Source: Sacculina carcini
Lineage: Eukaryota > Arthropoda > Thecostraca > Sacculinidae
NCBI GenBank assembly: GCA_916048095.2
Contig: OU696575.1
Location: forward strand, 8,067,001 to 8,131,000
Length of the DNA: 64,000 nucleotides
Direction of reading: 5' to 3'
Made by a program: the position numbers and the translations under genes. Shown here one piece after another: positions 24,025 through 38,200 of the stretch. The notes beneath the pieces were generated by a model, which saw nothing but the letters and a program-made list of their open reading frames with translations, was not told the DNA's origin and did no database searches. How positions within the stretch are numbered: position 1 is the stretch's first letter; every line of letters starts with the position of its first letter.

Positions 24025-27000
24025 GACACATTTCATTTCATTTCATTTATTGAAACATTTATATTGCGCAATCTCTACACAATGTCTCAGATGCGCAGAC
24101 AGTACAATATTTACAATGCGGCATTGTACAGACACATACATGTACAAATATTCACAAGGGCACAAGCACATATACATTCAGCGGAAGTGCGGATATATCA
24201 CTGTCACCGACAGGTCAGCTCGCATTCTTCGGCATTCCGGCAGGTGAACATGATGTATGGGCAAAAGGACCACACGCACATATATACAGGTATAAGCGGA
24301 CAGACAGGTGGAAAAACATCGCTGACAGCCACTAATCCTTCTTCGTTTCAAAACAGGTGTTATTCACACCATGCATGACCAAAACATCACACCAACACAC
24401 CCATACACACACACACCAGCACACACAAGCATAAAACCAACCCTCACACACACACACACACACATACACATACATACACACACACTAGTAGCACATGCAC
24501 AAAGGCCAGTGACAGCGGCGATACAACATGATAACATGTTGACGCGCGAAAGTAAACGACATTTAGCCATGAAAAGCGAAATATATAAACATCGGTCAAA
24601 GTAAAAGCAAGTCAATGCACATGCATCGAATCCGACAATTCAAGTTATATGGAATGATAGTAATTATTTACAACAATTGTAACATACACATTCAAAATTA
24701 TTTCATTCACAGCGAATACTCCGGCTTTATGCAGGAATTTACACGATCATAAGATTGTTGAAGCAAGTGTTTTTTCAACCTGTTCTTGAAGACATCCACA
24801 GATCGGGACGATCGTATGGAGAGTGGTAATTTGTTATATAATCTGGGAGCCATGTAACTAAAACAACGATTATAATGGGTGTGGCGGGTGGGAAACGCTG
24901 GCTCATGAAGATGGTTCCGACGAAAATCATAATCTACAGAAACTTGTTTATAAGACAACATATTTCTTAGATAAAGCCGTGATTCATATACAAGGACAGA
25001 ATGTACCATACACAGTAGGTTGTATTCAATGTCAGCCTTGAGCGGTAGCCAGGCTAGTGTGATAAGATATTCCACTGCAGAAGTTCGTCTATGGACATTG
25101 AATATAAGGCGACAAGATTTATTTACAATGCTCTGAAGTTTCCGTAGAATACGGTGATTGATATTGAAGAACAAAACAGAACAATATTGCAGTCTAGATA
25201 TGATAAGAGAATCTAAAAGTTATTTAGTGGCTCCAATAGTTAAATTCTTCCTTATAAAATACACACGGCGCAGATGATAATTACAGGTTCTCACAAGTTC
25301 AGACACATGAGCCTCAAACGTTAGGCGACTATCAATTGTAACACCCAGAAGTCTGCTTTTATGTACAACATCAAAGTCATTACTAGCGGGGATTGCCAGC
25401 TCGTTTTTTGTTAAAACCATGAATTTAGTCTTTTCCTTGTTCAATTTCAGGCATTTGGTCGCTGCCCAGGTTGTTATGTCATGCAGTATTTTGCTGACAC
25501 CTGAATGAGCTTGTTGAAGATCGTCAAACTCAAAATATACAAGGATATCATCAGCGAAAATCTGGTATTGCACATTATATCTGTCGAAAACTTGTTTTAA
25601 TATATACAATAATATACAATAATATATACACATTATAGAGAAGGGGACCAAGAACTGAGCCCTGCGGAACACCAGACATCAGAGGGAAACTCTGGCTCTG
25701 GGCTGCATTCACAATAACTGATTGCGAGCGATCTTTGAGGTAATCTCGAAGAAGCGAGAGTGCGCCTCCAGATATACCGCAGTTTGATAAGTCTTGCAGC
25801 AATATTTCGTGGCTCACAGTATCAAAAGCCGACGTAAAATCAAGCTGCATAAGAATAACATTCTGGCCACGTAGGAGCGCAGACAGGGAGTAATTGTATG
25901 TACACAACAACGAGTTGGCACACGAGTGATGTTTTCTGAACCCTGATTGCTGAGGTAGAAACAGATGATTTTCTTCCATGAAGGAAGACAACTGCTCATA
26001 CATAGCCGATTCAAGGAGCTTTGATACCCATGGAATTTGCGACACAGGCCTATAATTGTTCAGACACTTCGCGTGCAGTCAAGCTCTTTTCAAAATAGGA
26101 GTAACACTTGCTTCTTTCGATGCTAAAAACTTATTATGAACAAAGCTGGTATTTACAAGATAGACAATAAACGGCACAATGAGCACTACAAACGATTTGA
26201 TACGGTTATATTTAATCGGATCCAAGAGATTGACCTTCATACTGGTGTTGTTGACTAGCTGCAGACAGGAGTTGTAATCAATTGGCTGGAAACAAGTGAG
26301 GCTCTGAGAGCAGTCAGGTGTAATACTTGCATATCTTTTGTTGTCCGTAACCTGGATAGAACCATGCAATCTAATGATTTTTTCTTAAAGAGAAATACGG
26401 AAACTATCCGGCATGTGAGCTTCATTCTCGGGATGCGCATTTGGACTGGGCATATTACCAAGTAGGTTGTTCAGTACTTTCCAGAGTGTATCCGGCTGCA
26501 AATCTAAGATTTTTTTGTTGTAGCACGCCTGTTTGGTCTCAGTGATCTTATGAGTGTAGCTGGACCTAGCACTGGAAAACTCGGTCCAGTGTTCAAGTGA
26601 ACGAGAGCGGTGCCAGCGGCGTTCACATTGCCGTTTCACTCTCTTCAATTGGTTTAGTGAGCCATTAAACCAGGGAGCAGATTCATGTAGTTTAACATGT
26701 TTTGAGATATATGGAACACATCGATCACGAATTTCACGAATGTTTTGATAGAAGTTTGTGTACAATGTATCTATTGGGAGGAAGCAGTAGTTGATAAGGT
26801 GAAATTTTTCACAGAGTCCGTGTGTTAAATTTTCAGTGTCAATGTGGTCGTAGTCATAGAAAGATATTGTTTTTCGTATTTTCTGAGGAATAGGAATAGC
26901 TAAATTAAATCTGATGAGGCTGTGGTCCGATGCATTTCTATCAATTGGACTCACCATTACTTCACGAATTGCGTTAATACGAGTGGTGGGCGAGATAAGC

Positions 27001-28521
27001 AAGTCTAGTATGTGATTATGAGCATGAGTTGGACTATTAACATGATTCGTCAATCCATTCAGCTCCATATTTTCCAAAAATGATTGTGAATGGGCCTTCT
27101 AATGGGGCTGGTCTATCCACAAATTGAAATCTCCACATATGTACAAATTATCATTAAATCTTACAAGTAGATATTCCACTACAGCAAAAAATTCCTCTAT
27201 AAATACAGAACCAGAGGTATAACCAGGTCTATAGATAGTGAGCACACAGAAATTAGTGTCATGTCCTTGGTTTCCAACACGCACACAAACATATTCAAAT
27301 GTGGTGATAGACAGCGATAGGGATATATTTTGTACAACAAAACTTGTGTTGTACACAAAAACAATACCCCCACCTGTTGTATCACGGCAATAATGTATGG
27401 CTGCAAAGTTATTCGGAAGAGATGAAGAAAATGCTGCACTCTCTTCATCAGCAGGCCAAGACTCAACAATACAAAACAAATCTACGCCATCAGTAAGGAT
27501 GTCATGAACCAGCGATAATTTTTTCCTCACTGACCGCATATTCCAAAAGGCACATGATGTCTGTGCTTTATCAGCATGCAAATTCGACTGTAGTCAATCC
27601 ACTTTTTTAGTAGATTGCCGAGGTTGACGCCAGCTCCTGTAGAAACAGCCCCTCGGCCAGATCTCCGGCTGCAGAACTGCTGCGCGGTCGGTGCACTGAC
27701 ACGACACCTTAAAGCTGTTGTAGGAGTCGTGCCTTGTCTTCAATTTTTCAACGGATACTTTGTTGGCATCAATCGCCAACGAAGTCGACAGGTGATCGAC
27801 GAGATTTTCACACGTCACACCAGTGTGAAATCGCGTAACAAAAACACTGACGACTGATGATCGAGACACCGTCGCCAGCTCACTAGTGACAGATGTTCCC
27901 GACGACATTGTCTTCTTCTTGTTGGAATTAGCATGATTCAACTGAGAAGTGTCCTTCTTTTTTCTCGGTGTCTTCTTTCTTCTTGTGACTGTGGTCCATT
28001 TTCCGGCATCATTACGGTTAACAGGATCCACGTCGCTGTCAGACTCACTCTGGTCGCTATTTGACCGGTCCGGAGTCGACGATGATGTCACAGCAGCAAC
28101 GCAAGAAATCTCCTGCTTGAAGAGGTTGAGGGCTATCTCAATCCTCCGGTCAATTCTCGAATCCAAATCCACGGATATAGGACAATTTCCCGGTTCTGTT
28201 CTTGTTTCGCCAGCGTGTTGATTGCCAGCACTGCCATGCTTGTGTGATTCATGGCAGAATCCACAATGCCAGAAAACACCGCTTTTGAGCAGCATTCTCT
28301 CCAGAGTGGCCGTGAATCCCACGCACTTCCTGTGGAACAGCGTTCCACACAGGCCACAAGAAATCTCGCCGCCAGTCTCCTCACAACAAGACCGCTGATC
28401 CATCGCTCAAAACAGAGATACGCGGTAAGTCTGCGGTCCCACACGACGGAGCGTTAATCCGACAAAAGGCGAAGCACAAACAAGGAAAGGGAGAATGAAG
28501 GAAGGCGAAGCACAAACAAGG

Positions 28522-28557
<36 letters not shown>

Positions 28558-28978
28558 ACACACACACAAACACACACACAAACACACACACAAACACACA
28601 CACACACACGCACACACACAGTACAGTACAGTACAGTAAGACACTTATATAGCGCCCTACACCCGAAGGGTCTCTAAGGCGCTGCACACACATACACCCA
28701 CACACAAACACACCTATAAGGAAACACCCACAAACACACCCACACATACACCAACACATATATACAGATAGACACACAGAGATACAGAGAAACAGAAAGC
28801 AATATATAAAGCAGCCATGCACATAGACGCAGATATGAACACACGCAACTAGAACACAGGTATGAACAACATACAAGTGTGACATAGTTAACAAATAAAG
28901 AAAATGAGAACAATGACATTGGCAGTTTTTTTGTTTTTTTTGTTTCTGTTTTTTTTATACACACACACGTACACACAC

Positions 28979-29054
<76 letters not shown>

Positions 29055-29120
29055 CTAACTTGATTGAAATAACACAGATGTAATGCACACAATTTTAAAT
29101 ACGTACACATTCACAACACA

Positions 29121-29212
<92 letters not shown>

Positions 29213-32200
29213 CTAAAGTCGTGTAACTATATTATTCGTCGCCGCGACGCTGTCCGCGGCCACCAAACTGTCTCGGCAGGTGTTGTGGCACGATGTCGGA
29301 CACGACGTCGGGCAACAGACGTATACCGGCAGGGTAAACCTTGTCTACCTGTTGCCCTAGCTCTGCTCTGCCTGCGATTTCTTCGAGGTCATTGTTGTGT
29401 GCCAGAGCTTGAGGTAGTCCCGCGTCGACGTCGAATAACAGCATTCGGCCGTCCTTGATGGGTACGCGCCCCCCCTATACCGCAGCTGACCCTCGGAGCG
29501 CTCATGAAACTGCTGCCGACGCCTCGGCTCGTGTTGGTAGGTGTCAGTTTTGCCGTTGCGCGGGCCGGGAGGTCCTTGTGGTCCCCAGCGCCGGATAATA
29601 GGGTCAGCAGTCACAGGCGGCGATATCTCCAGCTGATATTGCAAAAGCACACCTATAGGTAGATTGTGCAGCGGCTCCCAAGTCGAATTGAAGTAGGATG
29701 GGTCTTCCCACTCTACTAACAATTCTAATACCCCTTGATTAATACGGCTTGCACTGAGCCTGCGGATATCAAAGTTATGCCTCGGCATCCTCGTCGTAAG
29801 CATCTCCGGGATTATCGTTGATACACCGTGTATCATTGCTGTTACTCAGTCGACTCAAATACAAACTGAATGCATTCCATGACGACGTGTTTCGGCTTAT
29901 ATTCGTCCGTCTGAACCAAACTACCGTGTCAAGGCCTGCAAACGATGCTTACACAACAATTGTAATATTGTTATGTATAAGAGGCGTCATTCAGCGCGCA
30001 ATTAATCAATTTCAGTATTCGCCTGTGCCAATCGCCTATCGCAATATCACGCACACACAAAGGTCGTCTAACACCTGAAGCTATGCAGATATACATTCAA
30101 ACGTGTATCTGCTTGCCAACCGAATTTCGCCCATTCATGCACTCTGCTTGACGAGGTCATACAACGGTCGCAAAGAAATAAATCATTCGCTCGCGTGGCG
30201 CTGGTCCAAGGACACATGAAAGGTCAAAGTTTAATGACAATAGCTGCTACATGGGAAGAAAATGAAGCTTATGAGCACACACACACACACACACACACGC
30301 ACACACACACACACACACAAAGGTCGTCTTACACCTGAGGCTATGCAGAGATACATTCACACGTGTATTCGCTCGCCCACCGAGATTCAGGCGCACCGCT
30401 TGAGACCATGCAGCGCTATCAATCAAACGCGTGCGCGCTGCTGGTCGCAATCAAACGCGTGCGCGCATTCAGTGGATTTATTCGCGCGCCGCTGACTGTA
30501 CAGCAATTAAGTGGTGTATTCGCACGCTGCTTGTCACATGAGGCTACACAGCCCGAGCACAGTAAATGTTCATCAACTAACCTGTATTTTTTCTCATCAA
30601 AGTGTGCTTTAGTCTTGCTTGGTCTGCTGAGGTGTGTGTGTCTCCCGCACAATGACTTGTGTCAATACTGAAGGAAATGTATTTGCTTGGAGATACATTG
30701 GTGTCGGTGCGCCTATCGACGGAACAATTGTGAGCGAATGCGAGAATGCATTCGATACTTTTGAAGGGTGTATTTGCAACGCTATGATGAGCGGTGTCTC
30801 CATTCCGGACCAGTGCGACACGCAGCTTCAAATACTTCATGAGAGCAACGATTGTATTTACATCATGGAACTCAAACTTGTTATCCGCAAACACAAGTGC
30901 TGGAAATGTGTTGAAAATAAACGTTGAATCGGAAGCGTTATTTCTCGGCAATAGGGGGCGTCAAGGGCGCTATTGGGAAGATAAAAGGAGCCGATTTCGG
31001 CGATAGGTGTCAAGAGCGCTATTGGGACTAGAGAAGGCGCCGATTTCGGCGATAGATGTCAAGAGAGCTATTGGGACGAGAGAAGGCGCCGAGTTCGGCG
31101 CTAGGTGTCAAGAACGCTACTGGGACGAGAGAAGGCGCCGATTTCGGCGTTAGGTGTTAAGAGCGCTATTGGGAGTTCGGCGAGTTATTTCTCGGCGATA
31201 GGGGGCGTCAAGAACGCTACTGGGACGAGAGAAGGTGCCGATTTCGGCGATAGGTGTCAAGAGCGCTATTGGGAGAGGGCGGCAAGTTATTTCTCGGCGA
31301 TAGGGGGCGTAAAGGCGCCCTCCGGCGCTCGAAGAGGGTGCTGGGTAAACGCAGAGGTAACGCTGTCTATCGCGAAACAGTACAGCTTTAGTTAGGCGAT
31401 TATCCCGTATAGGTGTCACTACCTGCTAGACACCCCACCCCTACTACAACCATACTACGAATGTCTAGCACATGCCGAGGAACACCATCAACAGATACAT
31501 TGTTGCTTGAATTGACCTGCTTCACTCGTCCTGCTTTCCACGTAGTCGTACATCGAACATTCGGGGGCTTCACCCACACCTCTTCTCCAATAACAAACGG
31601 CGATTCCGGTTCAGCATCTCTTGTGGGCTCGACAAACGGATACCTCCACTCGAAGTTGAATAGCGACCGCTGCGGCACCGATGCTTCGATCTGTCCTGAC
31701 TTGGGTGTCACGTTATACCAGAATACTGCCTCTAATGGAGAGATGCAACTCTTTTCTACAATACTATTTATCGTGCGGTAGCTCCGATCCACGATACTAT
31801 TCCCGTGGGTTCGATACGCCGCACTAAACAGCTCGCTAAAGCAACGTTCCTCTTCTCCATCATTTCCCTGAGTTCTGTATAACGGAAAGTGGTGCCATTA
31901 TCCATTAACACCGCAGCTACTGACGCTCTTTCTAGGAATATGCTCCCGATGTTCCGAGTTATCTCGTCTGCAGCTTCACGATTGAGTATACGCCATATTG
32001 AAAAACGACTACTGCCACAATCCATCATCGTCAAATATGGGACATGGCTGTAGTGGGTCACATCAACCGCAAGTCTTTGCCAGTTAACCTCGATGTTCAG
32101 CTTGCCCACTTCGTGAGACACAGGTGCAGGATCAATTGTCTGGCACCTAAGACATCTCTCAACCACACGCTTCACCGCCTGCTTGGTCACCAATGCATCC

Positions 32201-35200
32201 AATTTGTTCGCAATGTAAAACGTTCGGTCCACGCCAATATGATGCCAATGATGCGTTTTCTGCCAACCTACAGCACCAACACAGAACGTTGTCTTGCGAA
32301 ACTGAAGTGACATCACTTGTCAGTCTTGACCGTTTCACGCGAGTCAGAGCGTCAGCTTTATTGGCGAATGTAGGCACGAGACTCAAAGGCAACGCCAAAT
32401 CGTACTCCCCCATCACCTGCTTCAATATTCCTAGCCTTCGCTTAACGATCATTTCCGATGCCCCTTTCGTTTTGATCTTCTTCTCTTCATCAATGACACA
32501 CTTCAACCATCCATGCACCGTAGCCGAATCAGCCTTCACTTCAAACTTCTTCAAGCTCCATTTCAATACCACATTAACGCCTTTCATTACTGCTTCTAGC
32601 TCCGCCACGTTTATATGTCTAAAGTCGTCCTTCTTCCGAAGCCATGCACCGTCCTCCGCAATCACTCCACTAATATCCAGAACCACCCCAAGTGCAAGGT
32701 CACTGGCATCGCACCGCACCACTCCGTCTTCATTCTGCTTCACGTTCCATACACCTTTCACAGGATCATTCTCTTTCACTGAAGCAGCCACCGCTTTGAG
32801 TCTTTCCACCGTGCTCGGATCAACTTTCTCACTCCACGCGCTACCTTCCGCTCAGCGCTTTATATAGCTACACGCCGTCCTGAGCCATCCTGCCACCGGA
32901 TAATGGCCGACTAGTTTGCCACAAATAGAAAACAGATCGCGTCTAGTTAGTTGTTCGCCGATTTCAGGCACATCGTTCCCTCTGTGAAACATCAGCCCAC
33001 CGTCAACATTCCTTTCCAGCTTCAACCCCAGCGCAGATCCTTCAACCAGCGGCTCGGGAGACTTGGTCTCAAACCGAAACCGCGCCAGATGGCCGATGGC
33101 ATCGGCTGCACTTGTGATAATCTCGTCAACTAAGATGTTGTTGCAATCCCCCTGGGTCTGGCGAACAACACAATGGGGGGCGACAACACCATATATTTAC
33201 AAGAGATCACTACATTCACAGTCGATTAATTACAGTGGCGGAAACAAGACACAAGAAATGGACTGAAACCTGCGAGCAACGATACAGGTACAGTGATGCA
33301 CAGCAAGATTGGTGATCGCACGAATGGGCGAACGCAAAAGCGAGCAACAGGGTGGGCAGCAGGGCGAGACAGCAGCAGGATGGACTCTGTTGACTGTCTG
33401 CCAGGGAAGAGTGTTTGTGACAGCGTTATATACAGCGCTGCTGTGGTTGGCTGAACACGTTTTTGTATGCGCGTATGTCATCGCCGGTGGTTTTCTGGGA
33501 CACATATGTTCTAGGCACACGGATGTCGACCAGATGTTGCCCTCGATAGCTGCTTCATCCCTGGGTGAAGTTGAGGCCCGGCGGAATGGGTGCGCGCTGC
33601 CTGGTATTTGGCTTGATGCGCGCTAACAGGTGTTTTGGCTTGTTGTATGTCCGTGTGCAGGGGACATACACCTCTGGGACGCGTATCGCAGAGGCGCTGG
33701 TAGAGTGTGCGCTTGTGGTGTATGGGCAAATGTTGTCCTACATTTGCACAGACGCCACAGGAGCTCCCCTCCAGTTCAAAGAGAAAAATGACTGGGGGGC
33801 CGACAACACGCAGAACCGGGATTCTTGATGCTGAGTAGTTTGATGTCGCAGGTGTCGAATTGAGCAAGTATCGCAGTGTTGTTGCGTTGCTGCACGTGCT
33901 GCTGCGTTGTTGCGCGTGTTGCTGCGTTGTTACACGTGTTGCTGCGTTGTTGCGCGTTCTGCTGCGTTGTTGCGCGTGCTGCTGCGTTGTTGCGGGTGCT
34001 GCTGCGTTGTTGCGCGTGCTGCTGCGTTGTTGCGCGTGTTGCAGCGTTTTTGCGCGTGATGTTGCGTTGTTGCGCGTGCTGCTGCGTTGTTGCGCGTGTT
34101 GCTGCGTTGTTACGCGTGTTGCGGCGTTGTTGCACGTGATGCTGCGTTGCTGAGCATGTTGCTGAGTTGCTGAGCGTGATCCTGCGTTGCTGAGAGTGAT
34201 GCTGCGTTGCTGAGCATGTTGCTGAGTAGCTGAGCGTGATGTTGCGTTTCTGAGCATGCTGCTGAGTTGCTGAGCGTGTTGCTGAGCTGCTGAGCATAAT
34301 ACTACGTTGCTGCGCGTGTTGCTAAGTTGCTGCGCGTGTTGCTGAGTTGCTGCACGTTATACTGCACTGCAGCACGAGGCCAAGTGAGTTTGCAGCAATA
34401 TAGTCGACCTCGTGCTGCTCAGTCGGTGACGAACTCGGAGGTGATTGCAGATTGCTGTTCCCACCTGTAACCGATGAGCTGAATTAAGTAATCACGTCGG
34501 GTGATGCGCGTTGAGCGTGATGCTGGTTGATACGCGAGTTGCTGCTGAGTTGTTGTGTTGCTGTTCCCACCTGTAAGCGATGAGCTGAATGAAGTGATCA
34601 CGTCAGGGTCACCACTTTGTTGCGCTTCCTGGAGTGGCGGATCACCTTGATCACATCGGGGTCACCACTTTGTTGCAATCCCCCTGGGTCTGGCGAACGA
34701 CACAATGGGGTCGACAACACAATATATTTACAAAAGATCACTATATTCACAGTCGGTTAATTACAGTGGCGGAAACAGGACAAAAGAAATGGACTGAAAC
34801 CTGCGAACAACGATACAGGTACAGTAATACACAGCAAGATGGGTGATCGCACGAATGGGCGAGCGCAAACGCGAGCAACAGGGTGGGCAGCAGGGCGAGA
34901 CAGCAGCAGGGTGGACTCTGTTGACTGTCTGCCAGGGAAGAGTGTGTGTGACAGCGTTATATACAGCACTGGTGCGTGTGGCTGAAAACGTGTGTGTATG
35001 CGCGTATGTCATCGCCGGTGGTTTTCTGGGACACATATGGTCCAGGCACACGAATGTCGACCAGATGTTGTCCTCGATGGCTGTTTCATCCCTGGGTGAA
35101 GTTGAGGCCAGGCGGAGTGGGTGCGCGCTGCCTGGTGTTTGGCTTGGTGCGCGCTAACAGGTGTTTTGGCTTGGTGTATGTCCGTGTGCAGGGGACATAC

Positions 35201-38200
35201 ACCTCCGGGACGCGTATCGCAGAGGCGCTGGTAGAGTGTGCGTTTGTGGTGTATGGGCAAATGTTGTTGCCCTACATTCGCACAAGCGCCGCAATGTCAT
35301 CAATGTAAGAAGAAGTTTCTGCACGTATCTTATCATCTTTGCTCAACACCGTTTTCAATATTTTAGACATTATCTTGGGCGCAGAAAACAAACCAAAACC
35401 CTTCCTCGTAAGACAGTACGTTTTTTCTTTGTTATTAACAGGCTGGTATTGACACAAGTCCTTCAGTACATGCACGTCTAAATACGCCGCCTTCAAATCA
35501 ACAATCGTGGTACCTCCCTCCACTCGGCGCCACCTAGAGATTCACCTGTACGAATATCAGCCGATCTTCACAACGTCCACATCCCCGCTCCACCCACCTC
35601 GTCGTCCCCTCGCCCCCGCCGCGCCAGCCTCGTCCCCGATCTCACGAATTTCAGTCGATAGGACGTTATATAATAAAAAGAACTTGACACTAAACACAAT
35701 GCTAACTAATAATATAATACCACACATAGATTAAAAACAGTTATTGTCCTAAAATTGAGCCCTGAGGTACTCCCATTTTTACTTATTTTGTACTTGATCA
35801 ACAACCATCAAAATCAATAAATTGTTGGCGATTAGACAGGAATGCCTTGAGCAACTTTATTGTTGACTCGGTCAAGTTGTAGAAGCGGAGTTTCTCCAGC
35901 AGGATAGCGTGATCTACACAATCAAAAACTTTATTTATGTCAAGGAAAATTGTAAGTGCGATTGAGCTAGAACCACGTGCTTTGTTAATTAGTTGAGTTA
36001 AAAGACCGATTGGCATATATGTAGGTCGTTGTTTTCTAAAACAAAATTGAAAGTCAAATAGAAGATCATTGGTAGTAAGATAATCCATGACCTTGTAGCG
36101 GAGTCGTTAGGCGGCGCAATGCTGAGATGTTAGGCATCGCGCCGCCTCGCTACACCAGCGAAACACAGCACTCTCGCGAGAGTATATTTGACGACTGATG
36201 AATTACATGCCTCATACACACAAATACACACACACATACAAACACGCCAGATGCCGCAGCCAGTGCCCGTGGCGGCGCCTGGCGGAAACGTCCGCAAACG
36301 CTTGAAGCCACGCCCAGTGGCGCGATGCTCCTGCAAGCCAGCACCGACGTGAGCGCTCTGGAGAGAGCGGAAAGAGTGCAGCCACGTGGTGTGTAGGCAG
36401 TGGTGCCTTGCTGATACACCGCGCTACAACCTCATTATATTAAATTCTCTCTGGTACTTTAGACATAGGCGTTAAAATTGTTATAGGTCAGTAGTTAATA
36501 GAGTTTTGCGTATTACCATGTTTGAAATTTGGAATAACACGCGCAATTTTGAAAGTACTCGGAAAGCATGATACATTGTGTGATACATCAGTTAGTCATG
36601 TGTGTAATTTCGGTGAGGAATGATAAGACAATACGATTTAGAATTTCACCTGTGAGACCGTCATGCGCGTTCTTGCCACTCTTCAGTTGAGTTATTATGG
36701 AGTGTACGACAAGATTTGGAACAGTTTGAAACACGAATTTGTTGCTTTCACTCGACTTTAAATGATCGATAAACATACTATGGTGTAAGTTGGTAAGCGG
36801 CATATTTATTGCTATATTAAGATTAACGTTAATAAAATACATGTTCAATTCTTCAGCAATGTCTGTTGGGGTTTCATGTAAATCATCATTGTGTATAAAA
36901 CAGGACGGTAAAATCTCCTTTGGTTTTTTCACGTTAGTTAGGGTTAGTAATATGTTCCACATCATTCGTTTATTGCAATGATGACGTTTAAGTTGCTCAA
37001 GGTAGTATTTATGTTTTGCCAATTGTATTTGGCTTCTTAATCTATTGGGAATTTTATTTAATATTTGTAAGCCCTCCTTTTTACGTTTCTTGACGTATTT
37101 AAGATGTAATTTGTTTTTTTTATTAATGTCTGCTAATTTTTTTTGTCAATCCACGGCTGCTGCGGATGTTTCCTCAGGTTCTTTTTAGTATTTGATAATT
37201 TGTCGATTTGAGTTGAAAATGTTTGTAGGAGGAAGTTGGCACATTTTTCAGCTTCTGATATCTAATAGAACTTGTCCATCTCAACTCTGGCTTGTTGTAT
37301 CAATTAGCCAGCATGTTTAATATTGAATAATCTTCTGTTTTGATGCAATGCTGTGGGTGAAACAGTATTGCACGTCACAGTGTAATGAGTTGGCAGGTGA
37401 TCCCTGGTATCATGCGTTATTATGCCACTGGAAGAGACTAGAGACGCGTTGTTGATGAATATGTTGTCGATCAGATTGGAGCATGTCTGTGTTATACGAG
37501 TCGGCTTATTGATTGTTGGGTAGAATCCTTTAGAAGCCATGAGATCAATAAAATCTGTTTACGACCTATCCAAGATATCAATGTTAAAATCACCGCCAAT
37601 AACTACTAGTTCATCATTAAGCAATGTGTCAAATTGTGATGTGTCTAAAAAATCAGAAAAAGGGAAGACTGATGAGAGGAAGACCTGTAGACAGAGATAA
37701 ACACTATATTTCTTTGATTTGGGTTTAAAAGCTCAATAGTTTCTGCCTGAAAGGCAATCTCTGTGCCACTTGAATACTTGTCACTGACCATGTAATTATA
37801 GTTTTAGCTCACATAAATGGCAGATGTTTTACCCCTCGTTCTTTCTTTGTGCGGCGAAGCGGTCACTAAATCATAGTCATCAACCTGGAAAAATTTAGAT
37901 GAGCAGTCATCAATCCAAGCCTCTGATAATAGGATAATATCAAACATTGAACTGGAGAGTAAGTATTTCAGTTTTTCAAAGTTTTGCTTCAGCGATCTTA
38001 TATTGACTTGCAATATGGCCAACTCCAATGATTTATTCACAATGGTGGAAGGAATCTTGTATGTGCATTGTTCATATATCTTTTTGTCACCGAGATCCAA
38101 ATGTTGTCTGGTCTGGTCAGGAGAATTCCTGCTACTGGTACTGTGTAGCCCAGTACAACCAGTCTCATAGTCGAGTGGTCGGCGACTAAACCGTCTCCCC